A DNA stretch of 64,000 bases from HLUCCA09 sp039822045 (lineage in GTDB: Bacteria > Pseudomonadota > Alphaproteobacteria > Rhodobacterales > Rhodobacteraceae), in NCBI GenBank assembly GCA_039822045.1, contig JBCBMY010000023.1, forward strand, positions 1-64,000. The letters run 5' to 3'. The notes under the pieces were generated by a model. It was not told where the DNA came from. It did not search any database and saw nothing but the letters and a program-made list of their open reading frames with translations. Position numbers and translations under genes: made by a program. Of this stretch, positions 27,122 through 35,398 are shown one piece after another; the first letter of the stretch is position 1; every line of letters starts with the position of its first letter.

Positions 27122-28914
27122 CCATTGCGGCGCTGAAGAAGATCTCGGTGCTTGGGCCCGCGTCTGAGGAGGCTACGGCGCTCGAGGACTTGCAGGCGCT
27201 CGGATGCATGCACCTTCTGCCGCTGGCGCCCGAGCCCGAGCGACCGGAGGATGCGAGCACCCGGACGGCAAAGGACGCCTACAAGGCTCTGAAGTTTCTG
27301 ACCGAGGTCCCGGATCCAAGGCGGCAGGTGCGCCGCGATCCCGATTTCGACATTGCAGCCTTCATCGCCGAAGTTCTCGAACTGCAGCAGCGGATCCGCG
27401 AGGCGCGCGACAAGCGGGATTTCCTCAACGCCCGCATCGCGGCCGTGCGGCCCTGGGGCAATCTCGACTTTCCGCCGCACGATGCGCTCGCCGGCCAGAT
27501 GCTCTGGTTCTACCAGCTGCCAGTCAAAGAGCGCGCGGCCCTCGACGAGGTGGCGCTGCCCTGGGAGATCGTGGCGCGCGACACGCGCAGCCTGTTCGTC
27601 GTAATCATCGCACCCGAGGAGCCGCCCGAGGACATCCTCCCGGTGCCGCGTACGCATACCGGGTCGCTGCCCATTCACGAGCTCGACGCTGAGGTCGAAG
27701 AGACTGAGATCGCGCTCGAGGCGCTCGAGGCCGACCGGTTGGCTTGCACCCGCTACCTCACATTGATGCGTGCCCGAATGTCGGAGGCCGAAAGCCGTGC
27801 CGAGCTCGATTTCGCACACCAGCAGGTGTTGACCGACGAGGCGATGTTTGCGCTGCAGGGCTGGGTGCCCGAGGACCGGGTCGACGAGGTAAACGCGTTG
27901 GCCGAGTCGCAAGGCTTTGCGGTGCTGATCGAGGAGCCTGCGTTCGACGAAACCCCGCCCACGCTCCTGGAGCAGCCCGAGGAGCGGGCGGCCGGCGTCG
28001 ATCTGGCAATGTTCTATCAGGTGCCGGGCTATCGCGACTGGGATCCCACGGTGATCCTGGTTGCGTCCTTCTCGCTGTTTTTTGCCATGATCGTGGCGGA
28101 TGCGGGCTATGGCCTGATCATCGCCGGGATCGTCGGGGCCTACTGGTCGCGGCTCGGCGGCACGGCGCATGCGCGGTCATGGCGGCGGCTTCTTGCGATC
28201 TTGGCGGCTGCGACCTTGGTCTATGGCGTTCTGGTGGGCAGTTATCTGGGCTTCTCGCCGCGCGAAGGGTCGTTGCTCGCGGGGCTCAAGATCATGAGCG
28301 TCGACGATTTCGGCACCATGATGACGCTGTCGATCGTGATCGGGGTGGCGCATCTGGTGCTGGGCAACGTGCTCGCCGCGCGGGCGCGCTGGGGCCGCAC
28401 GGTTGCCTATGCGAGCCTGGGCTGGTGCGCAGTTCTGATCGGCGGGCTCATCCTGTGGCTGGCAGACAGCGACGCGGTCTCGACCCTCGGCATCCTGACT
28501 ATGGTGGGCGGCTTCGGCGGCGTTCTGGCCTTTACAAGCGAGCGCCCGATCAAGGATCCCATCGATTGGCTCTGGCGCGGCCTCGACGGCCTGCAGGGCC
28601 TTGCCGGCGCCATGGGGCTCTTTGGCGACGTACTGAGCTATATGCGCCTCTTTGCGCTGGGCCTGGCCTCGGCCTCGCTGGCCATCACGTTCAACGACCT
28701 CGCCGGACAGGTGCGCGAGGCGCTGCCGGGGCTCGGCGTCCTGCTCGGCCTTCTGATCTTCCTGATCGGTCACGTCCTCAATTTCGGCCTCGCGCTGATG
28801 AGCGGCGTCGTGCACGGCCTGCGGCTCAACTACATGGAATTTTTCAAGTGGGGCCTGTCGGGGGAAGAGGGTCGGCCCTTCCGTCCGCTCGCTCGAAAGG
28901 AGATCGACGCATGA
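27118..28914 (+). CDS. ntpI: V-type ATPase subunit I (membrane a-subunit)
   Basis: A 598-residue stator. The N-terminal ~310 residues are cytoplasmic with coiled-coil parts (EVEETEIALEALEADRLACT), then about seven or eight membrane helices follow from residue 317 (VILVASFSLFFAMIVADAGY). The helix bearing the essential arginine reads LSYMRLFALGLASASLAITF near residue 505, and the last helix follows GHVLNFGLALMSGVVHGLRL. It supplies the ion half-channels next to the c-ring. Length is slightly below the usual 620-660. Confidence 0.95.
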   Translation: MTIAALKKISVLGPASEEATALEDLQALGCMHLLPLAPEPERPEDASTRTAKDAYKALKFLTEVPDPRRQVRRDPDFDIAAFIAEVLELQQRIREARDKRDFLNARIAAVRPWGNLDFPPHDALAGQMLWFYQLPVKERAALDEVALPWEIVARDTRSLFVVIIAPEEPPEDILPVPRTHTGSLPIHELDAEVEETEIALEALEADRLACTRYLTLMRARMSEAESRAELDFAHQQVLTDEAMFALQGWVPEDRVDEVNALAESQGFAVLIEEPAFDETPPTLLEQPEERAAGVDLAMFYQVPGYRDWDPTVILVASFSLFFAMIVADAGYGLIIAGIVGAYWSRLGGTAHARSWRRLLAILAAATLVYGVLVGSYLGFSPREGSLLAGLKIMSVDDFGTMMTLSIVIGVAHLVLGNVLAARARWGRTVAYASLGWCAVLIGGLILWLADSDAVSTLGILTMVGGFGGVLAFTSERPIKDPIDWLWRGLDGLQGLAGAMGLFGDVLSYMRLFALGLASASLAITFNDLAGQVREALPGLGVLLGLLIFLIGHVLNFGLALMSGVVHGLRLNYMEFFKWGLSGEEGRPFRPLARKEIDA

Positions 28915-29354
28915 ACGAATTCGTCCTCGCGCTGGGATGGCTTGGGATCTACTCCCCCATGGCCCTCGGCGCCGTGGCCAGCGCCATCGGCTGTGCGCTG
29001 GCCGGCCAGGCGAGCATTGGCGCGATGCTTGAAACCGACGGCGGCTATGGCCGGTTCGTGGGCATCTCGGCCTTCCCGTCGACCTTTGTGATCTATGGCA
29101 TCGTGATCATGTTCACATTGAACCGCGAGGTGACGCCGGAGAACTCGGGCGGCCTCTTCGGGGTTGGCCTTCTGGCGGGGATCGCGCTCCTTTACTGCGG
29201 GATCTGGCAGGGGCGGGCCTGCGCCAGTGCGATCAACGCGTCCAAGGAGAAGCCCGAGATCTTTGGCCTGTCGCTCGCGCCGGCCGCGATCATCGAGGGC
29301 TTCGGCGTCTTCGCCTTCGTCTTTGCCCTCGTCATCAGCGCGGGGATCACGTGA
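28911..29354 (+). CDS. ntpK: V-type ATPase subunit K (proteolipid c-ring)
   Basis: A 147-residue four-helix proteolipid, a duplicated hairpin as in NtpK. TM2 holds FPSTFVIYG (usual motif LPGTQGIYG) without carboxylate; TM4 holds APAAIIEGFGVFAF with Glu129 as the ion carrier. Compared with the Enterococcus Na+-type ring, Thr58 and Gln100 (29 residues before the Glu, same spacing) are kept, but the Gln after Thr is Phe59. Whether it moves H+ or Na+ is therefore open. It overlaps I by 4 bases and E by one. Confidence 0.92.
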   Translation: MNEFVLALGWLGIYSPMALGAVASAIGCALAGQASIGAMLETDGGYGRFVGISAFPSTFVIYGIVIMFTLNREVTPENSGGLFGVGLLAGIALLYCGIWQGRACASAINASKEKPEIFGLSLAPAAIIEGFGVFAFVFALVISAGIT

Positions 29355-30031
29355 TGTCGGGGGCCGAGGCAACGTCGCGCGGTGTCGACGAACTGATCGC
29401 GCGGCTCCGCACCAACGGGGTCGAGGCGGGCAAGGCCGAGGCCGAGCGGCTTGTGGCCGAAGCCAAGGCCGAGGCGGCCCGCCTTGTGGCTGAGGCGCGC
29501 CGCGCCGCAGACAGCGAGCGCGAGACAGCTAAGCGCGATGCCGACAACTACGTGCGCGCCGGAAAGCTCGCGCTGGAGACCGCGATGCGCGATGCCGTCC
29601 AGCAGATGCGCGGCGACATCATGAGACGGTTTCGGGGCGATGTGCGCCGGCTTGTGAGCGCGCAGACCGTCGATCCCGATGTGTTGAAGCGTATGATCCT
29701 GGAGCTAGCGGGCCGCGGGCGCGAGCGCGTGGGAGAGGAGCCGGTCGAGGTGATCCTGCCGGCCGAGGTGATCGGCCCCGAACAGATCCGCGAGAAGGCC
29801 GACGACATCCGCTCGGGCGAGCTTACCGGCTATGTCCTGGGGCTGACCGGTGAGATGCTGCGCGAGGGCGTCACCCTGCGCGCCGACAGCGATCTGGCCG
29901 GCGGTGTACGGGTGCGCGTCATGGGCGAGGATGTCGAGATCGACCTGTCCGAAGAGGCTGTCGCCGATATGCTGATGGACCATCTCCAGCCGCGGTTCCG
30001 CGCGGTGATGGATGGCGTGATCCGGGGCTAG
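29354..30031 (+). CDS. ntpE: V-type ATPase subunit E (peripheral stalk)
   Basis: A 225-residue protein with an alanine/glutamate/arginine-rich helix in the first 90 residues (AEAERLVAEAKAEAARLVAE), which forms the peripheral stalk coiled coil, and a globular C-terminus (LRADSDLAGGVRVRVMGEDV, then EIDLSEEAVADMLMDHLQPR). This arrangement matches V-ATPase E. No separate G subunit gene is present, so E may pair with itself or with the DUF2764 protein. ATG at 29354 was preferred; GTG at 29351 is an alternative. Confidence 0.85.
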   Translation: MSGAEATSRGVDELIARLRTNGVEAGKAEAERLVAEAKAEAARLVAEARRAADSERETAKRDADNYVRAGKLALETAMRDAVQQMRGDIMRRFRGDVRRLVSAQTVDPDVLKRMILELAGRGRERVGEEPVEVILPAEVIGPEQIREKADDIRSGELTGYVLGLTGEMLREGVTLRADSDLAGGVRVRVMGEDVEIDLSEEAVADMLMDHLQPRFRAVMDGVIRG

Positions 30032-30032
30032 G

Positions 30033-30716
30033 GTGGCCGACCCCGACGCATATGTCGCGCTGGTCGCGAGCCTTCCGGGCAGCGAGCGGCTGTTTGTCGC
30101 CAAGCAGCCGCCGCTCTCCCGCATCCGGCTCGACCGCCGCCTCCGCGCGCTCAGCCCCGAAGATGCCGAGACCCTGAGCGTGCTCGAAGGGGCGCTGTCG
30201 TGGTCGTCCTACGGGATGGAGGTAAGCGATGCCGAAGCCACCGCCCGCGGGCGCGCGGCGCTCGCGCGTGTGCCGCAACCGACCCTGCGCGCCCTCTTGG
30301 CCGAGCGGCTGGAGGTGCGCACCGCGGTCGCCGCGATCCGGCGTCGCTTGGCCGGCGTTCCGGCGCCCACCGGCGCGTGGGGCTTTGGCCGCTATCGCCG
30401 GCGCATCGTCGCGCGCTGGTCCGAGCCGACCTTCGGGCTTGACCGGCCCTATCCCTGGATGCGCGAGGCCGTGCGCCTTGCCGAGGCACGCGAGACGCTC
30501 GATCTCGAGCGCCATCTGCTTGAGCAGACTTACCGCATGATGCGTCGCCACGGGGCGGCCCATCAGTTCGATTTCGAGGCCGTCGCAATCTATGTTCTGA
30601 CCTGGAACATCTTCGATCGCTGGGCGCGCACCAATGCCGAAGCGGCCACGCGCCGGTTCGAAGCGCTGACCCTTGAGGCCCTGTCCGACTTTCCCGAGCT
30701 GCGCGCGGAGACCTGA
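30033..30716 (+). CDS. DUF2764-like V-ATPase operon protein
   Basis: A 227-residue, arginine-rich, mostly helical soluble protein starting with GTG two bases after the stop of E. In Chlamydiae and Bacteroidetes a protein of about this size (DUF2764) lies between subunits E and A of a V-ATPase that lacks C, F and G, exactly the position here. The C-terminal half contains AHQFDFEAVAIYVLTWNIFD and RWARTNAEAATRRFEALTLE, consistent with a helical bundle. It probably replaces subunit C as the connector of stator and membrane sector; this is inference from gene order, as individual residues of the family could not be checked. Confidence 0.7.
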   Translation: MADPDAYVALVASLPGSERLFVAKQPPLSRIRLDRRLRALSPEDAETLSVLEGALSWSSYGMEVSDAEATARGRAALARVPQPTLRALLAERLEVRTAVAAIRRRLAGVPAPTGAWGFGRYRRRIVARWSEPTFGLDRPYPWMREAVRLAEARETLDLERHLLEQTYRMMRRHGAAHQFDFEAVAIYVLTWNIFDRWARTNAEAATRRFEALTLEALSDFPELRAET

Positions 30717-30720
30717 TCCC

Positions 30721-32544
30721 ATGACCGCATCCCCCACGGCCCGTATCGTCAAGGTTCAGGACGATATCGTCGAGATCGAGGCGCTGGATGGCCCCGATGG
30801 CACCCCCGGTCGCCTGGTGAAGAACGAGGTGGTCTATGTCCTGCCGACCCGGCCAGGCCCGGGCGGCCGCCAGGAGCGGCTGAAGGCCGAGGTCCTGCAG
30901 ATCCGCGGCAACACGGCCGACGCGCAGGTCTATGAGCCAACCCAGGGCGTGGCCGTCGGCGATCCGGTGGAGCAGACGGGTCAGCTTTTGTCGGTTGATC
31001 TCGGGCCCGGCCTGCTCGGCTCGGTCTATGACGGGCTTCAGGCGCCGCTGAAGTCGCTCGCCGCCGAATACGGCACGTTCCTGCCGCGCGGGGCGGAGTC
31101 GGCCGCGCTCGATCCGGAGGCGAAATGGTCGTTCACGCCCATCGTGCGCGTGGGCGACGAGGTGTGCGCGGGCGACACGCTCGGCACCGTCCCCGAGGGG
31201 CATCTGGTCCACAAGATCATGGTGCCCTTCAACTGGACGGGTCAGTGGCGCGTCGACTGGGTGCAAAAGGGCGCGGCGCGGGTCAGCGACGCCATCGCCC
31301 GGCTGTCGGGCCCCGGAGGGCGCGAGCGCGAGATGACGCTGAGCCAGCCCTGGCCGGTGCGCAGGGCGCTGCCCGCGGCTCTGCTGAAGAGCGCGACATC
31401 ACAGCGAACCTATCCGACCGAGCCGGTGCTGACCTCGCAGCGCCTGATCGACACGTTCTTCCCCATCGCGCGCGGCGGAACCGCATGCGTCCCGGGGCCC
31501 TTCGGCGCGGGCAAAACAGTGCTGCAGAACCTCATCGCGCGAAACGCCAAGGTCGACATCGTGATCGTTGTGGCGTGCGGCGAGCGGGCCGGCGAGGTGG
31601 TCGAGACGATCAGCGAGTTCCCCAAGATGACCGACCCGGCCACGGGCGGCAGCCTGATGGACCGCACCGTCATTATCTGCAACACCTCGTCGATGCCGGT
31701 CGCCGCGCGCGAGGCCTCGATCTTCACCGGCATCACGCTCGGCGAGTATTACCGCCAGATGGGATTTGACGTGCTTCTGATCGCCGACAGCACCTCACGC
31801 TGGGCCCAGGCGATGCGCGAGACGTCCGGGCGTCTGGAAGAGATCCCGGGCGAGGAGGGCTTCCCGGCCTACCTGCAAAGCTCGATCAAGGGGCTCTATG
31901 AGCGCGCGGGCGTGATCCGCACGAATGATGGCTCGACGGGCAGCCTGACCATGATCGGCACCGTCTCGCCCGCGGGCGGCAATTTCGACGAGCCGGTGAC
32001 CCAGGCGACGCTCTCCACCGTGAAGTGCTTCCTCGGCCTCTCGGCCGACCGCGCCTACAAGCGGTTCTACCCCGCGGTCGACCCGCTGATGAGCTGGTCG
32101 CGCTATCTCGATCAGCTCCGCCCCTGGTTCGACGACAACGTGGCTGCGGGCTGGACGGGCCGGGTGAAGGCGCTGCAGGCCCTTCTGGAGCGTGGCGAAG
32201 AGATCAGCCAGATGATGCAGGTCACCGGCGAAGACAGCGTCTCGATCGAGGATTTCGTGATCCAGCAAAAGGCGCTCATGGTCGACATGGTCTATCTGCA
32301 GCAGGACGCGTTCGACCCGGTCGACGCCGCCGTGCCACTGGGTCGCCAGAAGACGGTGTTCGACATCGTGCAGCAGGTCGCCGATGCCAAGCTCGACTTC
32401 CCCGACAAGGCTGCTGCGCGCGCGTTCTTCACGCGCCTGACGAGCGATTTCAAGAACTTCCACTATGCGGCCGACGGCACGCCGGACTACGAGACGTATC
32501 TTCGGCGCGTCCAGGGCGCCCTGTCGGCTGAGCCGGCAACCTGA
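30721..32544 (+). CDS. ntpA: V-type ATP synthase/ATPase catalytic subunit A
   Basis: A 607-residue catalytic subunit. Walker A is GPFGAGKTVLQ near residue 259, followed by VACGERAGEVVETISEFPKM and Walker B LLIADSTSRWAQAMRETSGR. The non-homologous region typical of A subunits lies around residues 120-200 (SFTPIVRVGDEVCAGDTLGT). ATG at 30721 starts the conserved strand TARIVKVQDDIVEIEAL; the open frame upstream was not used. It is the last gene of the operon rather than preceding B. Confidence 0.96.
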   Translation: MTASPTARIVKVQDDIVEIEALDGPDGTPGRLVKNEVVYVLPTRPGPGGRQERLKAEVLQIRGNTADAQVYEPTQGVAVGDPVEQTGQLLSVDLGPGLLGSVYDGLQAPLKSLAAEYGTFLPRGAESAALDPEAKWSFTPIVRVGDEVCAGDTLGTVPEGHLVHKIMVPFNWTGQWRVDWVQKGAARVSDAIARLSGPGGREREMTLSQPWPVRRALPAALLKSATSQRTYPTEPVLTSQRLIDTFFPIARGGTACVPGPFGAGKTVLQNLIARNAKVDIVIVVACGERAGEVVETISEFPKMTDPATGGSLMDRTVIICNTSSMPVAAREASIFTGITLGEYYRQMGFDVLLIADSTSRWAQAMRETSGRLEEIPGEEGFPAYLQSSIKGLYERAGVIRTNDGSTGSLTMIGTVSPAGGNFDEPVTQATLSTVKCFLGLSADRAYKRFYPAVDPLMSWSRYLDQLRPWFDDNVAAGWTGRVKALQALLERGEEISQMMQVTGEDSVSIEDFVIQQKALMVDMVYLQQDAFDPVDAAVPLGRQKTVFDIVQQVADAKLDFPDKAAARAFFTRLTSDFKNFHYAADGTPDYETYLRRVQGALSAEPAT

Positions 32545-32580
32545 CCGCACTCCCGGGCGGAACGGGGGGTTAACGTCGCT

Positions 32581-32609
32581 GCGCGGGTGCGCGCCGGCGT
32601 GGCCCGCGC
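32581..32609. terminator. Hairpin between V-ATPase operon and PNPOx-like gene
   Basis: GCGCGGG (32581-32587) pairs with CCCGCGC (32603-32609). A second stem GCACGG/CCGTGC follows at 32615-32636. Both lie in the 94-base gap between convergent genes, so they could end transcription of ntpA and of the opposite gene. No T-run is present. Confidence 0.5.
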
Positions 32610-32638
32610 AAGCGGCACGGCCGGCGGCCTCCGTGCGG

Positions 32639-33223
32639 TCAGGACGGGCCGCCAGGGTCTGTCTGGGACTGGGCCACCAGGGCCGCGATCTCCTCCTCGG
32701 TGAAGCGGGGCGTGATGTATTGTGGGCAGTTCCAGTCGAGGGCGGCGACCTTGATCAGAAGGGCGCCCTCGATGCGCGGTTCCAGCCGCGTGCCCGCATA
32801 AGGCGCGGCAAGGTCAGGGGCCGCGTCGATCTCGACCCGGCGCGCATGGCCGTAGAGCTTGAGGCGCCGGCGATTGGCGTAGTCCATGAAGAAGAACGAC
32901 ACGCGGTCGTCGCCGTCGATATTGCCCGTCGTCACATATTGCTTGTTGCCGCGGAACTCGGCGAAGCCGAGCGTCCTGGCGTCGAGCACCCGGATGAAGC
33001 CGCGCGGGCCGCCGCGGTGCTGTACATAGGGCCAGCCAGTTTCGCCGACCGAGGCGAGGTAGACGCTGTCGCGCTGGGCGATAAAGGCGGCCTCAGCCGG
33101 CCCGATCGCATCGGCATGGACGGGCCCCTCGGCGTGCCCTGCATAGGAGGCGCGGCTGCCGCGCGCCTCCTGGCGGGCCTTCACCGCGTCGGTGAAGGCA
33201 ATGTCGTGATAGGCGTTTGACAT
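32639..33223 (-). CDS. Pyridoxamine 5'-phosphate oxidase family protein
   Basis: A 194-residue FMN-binding split-barrel protein. After MSNAYHDIAFTDAVKARQEA comes AFIAQRDSVYLASVGETGWP followed by YVQHRGGPRGFIRVLD, then DGDDRVSFFFMDYANRRRLK and LYGHARRVEI, the family's barrel strands. The C-terminal CPQYITPRFTEEEIAALVA is seen in a subgroup of these proteins annotated as general flavin-dependent oxidoreductases. ATG at 33223 starts the conserved part. It stands next to, and in the same direction as, the metallo-beta-lactamase fold gene. Substrate is unknown. Confidence 0.85.
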   Translation of the reverse strand: MSNAYHDIAFTDAVKARQEARGSRASYAGHAEGPVHADAIGPAEAAFIAQRDSVYLASVGETGWPYVQHRGGPRGFIRVLDARTLGFAEFRGNKQYVTTGNIDGDDRVSFFFMDYANRRRLKLYGHARRVEIDAAPDLAAPYAGTRLEPRIEGALLIKVAALDWNCPQYITPRFTEEEIAALVAQSQTDPGGPS

Positions 33224-33249
33224 GGCTCTGCTCCTCTCTTGCGGCGCGT

Positions 33250-34185
33250 CTAGGCCACCCACTCGGCCGGCACCCATTCCAGCCGGCCCCGATCCGGGAC
33301 GATCCGGCCGAGCCCCGGAAAGGGCATATGTGTTGCGGCCAAGAGCGTGCCCTCGGCGGCGGCGTCTGCAAAGAAGCGTGTGCGCATTGCTTCGGCTGCG
33401 GCGGGGTCGGTCTCGAACACGAAGCTGGCCATCGTCTCGGGGTGGACGGCCGGGTGGAAGAGCATATCCGACGAGATAACGAGGGTCTGGCCAGCGTCAG
33501 ACACCCGCACGCCGACATGGCCCGGCGTATGGCCCGTCAGATCGACGATCTCAATGCCGCTCGCGATCTGCGTGGCGCCCGAGGTTTGCTGGAGCCGCGG
33601 ATAGGCGGCGACGAGTGCCGCGGTCTGATCAAAGCTCGAATGCAGGAAGTCGGGCGCGGCGGCGCGTTCGGCGGGGTCAGTGAAATAGGCAATGTCGCGC
33701 CGGTCGACATAGACGTCCGCCTCGGGGAAGACCGCCGTTCCATCGCGCAACATCCCGGAAATATGGTCGAAATGGGTGTGGGTCAGGATGACCGCGTCGA
33801 CCCGGTCGGGGGTGACGCCAAGCGCGGACAGGGCGCCGGGCAGCCGACCGCTTTCGCCGATCAGGCCCGCCGGGCCGGCATCGACAAGGATCGTCTGCTC
33901 GCCGTCTTCGATCAGGTATTGCGTGAAGTTGAGGCGCAGGGTTTCGCCGGCCGAGGCGCCCGTGGCGAGGGCGCGGGCGGCGAGTTCTTCGGGCGACGGG
34001 CCCTGGAAGAAGCCGAGTGGCACTTCGCCGGTCCCGTCGGACAGGAACGTGACGGTGAAGCGTCCGATCTGGATCTGCGCGGTGGGAGCGGGTGCGGTCA
34101 CGTGCGCAAGGGAAATGCGGGGCAGGGCAAGCGCGGCGGGCGCGGCGACGAGGGCGGTTGCGAAGCTGCGGCGGGTGAGGGTCAT
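33250..34185 (-). CDS. Tat-exported metallo-beta-lactamase fold hydrolase
   Basis: A 311-residue protein. The N-terminus MTLTRRSFATALVAAPAALA is a twin-arginine signal, so the enzyme is exported folded. The metal motif HTHFDH (in ILTHTHFDHISGML, near residue 120) and the later LTGHTPGHVG, SSDML and ATHMPFPGLG supply the two-metal site of MBL hydrolases. It is divergent from a LysR gene with a palindrome between them, so it is the likely target of that regulator. Lactonase-type or similar hydrolysis is possible, but no specific substrate can be claimed. Confidence 0.88.
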   Translation of the reverse strand: MTLTRRSFATALVAAPAALALPRISLAHVTAPAPTAQIQIGRFTVTFLSDGTGEVPLGFFQGPSPEELAARALATGASAGETLRLNFTQYLIEDGEQTILVDAGPAGLIGESGRLPGALSALGVTPDRVDAVILTHTHFDHISGMLRDGTAVFPEADVYVDRRDIAYFTDPAERAAAPDFLHSSFDQTAALVAAYPRLQQTSGATQIASGIEIVDLTGHTPGHVGVRVSDAGQTLVISSDMLFHPAVHPETMASFVFETDPAAAEAMRTRFFADAAAEGTLLAATHMPFPGLGRIVPDRGRLEWVPAEWVA

Positions 34186-34276
34186 GGTCGGGGCCTCCTG
34201 GTGTGGCGTCGGTTCGATGGCCCCGAGGTAGCCCTTGCACCTGCTTGCGTGTATCCGCAATTCTTCCAAGGGATAA

Positions 34277-34291
34277 TTGCACGAGGTGCAA
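34277..34291. promoter_or_regulatory. Inverted repeat at the LysR/MBL divergent promoter
   Basis: TTGCAC-GAG-GTGCAA is a perfect 6-3-6 inverted repeat immediately before the LysR gene start. It has the size of a LysR box (15 bp, T-N11-A) and would overlap the ribosome site of the regulator, suitable for autorepression. A related half-site, TTGCAC, lies about 35-45 bases upstream. Confidence 0.6.
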
Positions 34292-34293
34292 GA

Positions 34294-35217
34294 ATGGATC
34301 GGCTGCGAGAGATCGAGATTTTTCTGGCGATCGTGGCGGAGGAGAGCCTGGCGGGGGCGGCGCGGCGGTTGTCGGTGTCGGCGCCGGCGGTGACGCGGGC
34401 GCTGGCGCGGCTGGAGGATCGGCTGGGCGCGGCGCTGGTCGTCCGGACCACGCGCAGCCTGGCGCTGACCCCGGCGGGCGAGGCCTATGCGACGCGGGCG
34501 CGAGATGCGTTGACGGCGTTCGACGAGGCCGATGCGGCCGTGAGCGAGACGAGGCGTACGCTGTCGGGCCTGCTCACTCTGACCGCTCCGCTGCAATTCG
34601 GACGGATTGCGGTGGCACCCGTTCTGGCGGAGTTCCTTGAGGCCGAACCCCTTGTCCGCGCCCGCTTTTTGCTGCTCGACAGAGTCGTGCATTTGCTCGA
34701 CGAGGGGATCGATCTGGGCGTGCGGATCGGTATGCTGGAGGACACCAGCGCCATCGTCCGACGATTGGGAGAGGTGCGTCAATATCTAGTGGCAAGCCCC
34801 TGTTATCTTAAGAAAAACGGTCGACCTGAGGGCCTGGACGCGCTGTCAGGTCATCGCCTGATCGGGTTCAGCGGTCGTATGCGGGGCGGGCGGCTGCCGG
34901 TGCGGGGCGGCAGTGTGCCGTTCGGCCCGGTCCATATCGAGATCAACTCGGCCGCGGCGGCGCTGGAGCTGGCCGAGGATGGCCACGGGATTGCGCCGCT
35001 CTTTTCCTATCAGTGCGCGGCGTCGGTGCGGGCAGGACGGCTGGTGCCGGTGCTGGTGGAGGAGATGCCGCCGCCCGTGCCCTGCCACTTCATCTGGCCC
35101 GAGCGCCGGTTTGAGAACCCTCTGGTGCGCGCCTTTGTCGACCATGCGGCGCCCCAACTGTCGGCCATTCTGCGCGACGCGTCGGAGGCGTGTGCCGCGC
35201 GCAGGACGGCCGGCTAG
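34294..35217 (+). CDS. LysR family transcriptional regulator
   Basis: A 307-residue regulator. The winged helix-turn-helix occupies residues 1-60: MDRLREIEIFLAIVAEESLA, then GAARRLSVSAPAVTRALARL and TTRSLALTPAGEAY. A LysR substrate domain follows (SGLLTLTAPLQFGRIAVAPV; EGIDLGVRIGML), close to the AaeR/PecT-like subgroup. ATG at 34294 begins the conserved helix; longer open sequence upstream is antisense to the MBL gene. It probably controls the divergent MBL hydrolase and itself through the 34277-34291 repeat. Confidence 0.93.
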   Translation: MDRLREIEIFLAIVAEESLAGAARRLSVSAPAVTRALARLEDRLGAALVVRTTRSLALTPAGEAYATRARDALTAFDEADAAVSETRRTLSGLLTLTAPLQFGRIAVAPVLAEFLEAEPLVRARFLLLDRVVHLLDEGIDLGVRIGMLEDTSAIVRRLGEVRQYLVASPCYLKKNGRPEGLDALSGHRLIGFSGRMRGGRLPVRGGSVPFGPVHIEINSAAAALELAEDGHGIAPLFSYQCAASVRAGRLVPVLVEEMPPPVPCHFIWPERRFENPLVRAFVDHAAPQLSAILRDASEACAARRTAG

Positions 35218-35264
35218 GGCACGCCCGTTTCCGGAGGGGCGACAATCTCAAGGGGTCTGAGGCG

Positions 35265-35341
35265 AATATGAAAAGCATATGAATTCCATATGACTCGCAT
35301 ATGAGTCGCATATGACTCACGTATGAGCATCATATGAGTCC
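35265..35341. repeat. Seven tandem 11-bp CATATG repeats
   Basis: Hexamers at 35265 (AATATG), 35276, 35287, 35298, 35309 (all CATATG), 35320 (CGTATG) and 35331 (CATATG) recur at exactly 11-bp steps. The full units follow CATATGANTCG, for example CATATGACTCG and CATATGAGTCG. The array is in the gap between the end of the LysR gene and the end of the convergent Hint-domain gene. A period of 11 is not a multiple of three, so it is not a coding repeat; it places the same face of the helix toward one side each turn. It is AT-rich against a GC-rich background. Confidence 0.85.
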
Positions 35342-35398
35342 TGCGCCGCCAAGATTGTTGCGCGGCAGGGGACAATGGCGCGCCCGCGCGGGGCCGTC

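Noticed and set aside
30151..31266. A 371-codon open frame on the minus strand
   Set aside because: Antisense to the V-ATPase DUF2764 and A genes; arginine-rich translation with no family.
35265..35341. CRISPR array
   Set aside because: Units are 11 bp and contiguous with no spacers, and no cas genes are nearby.
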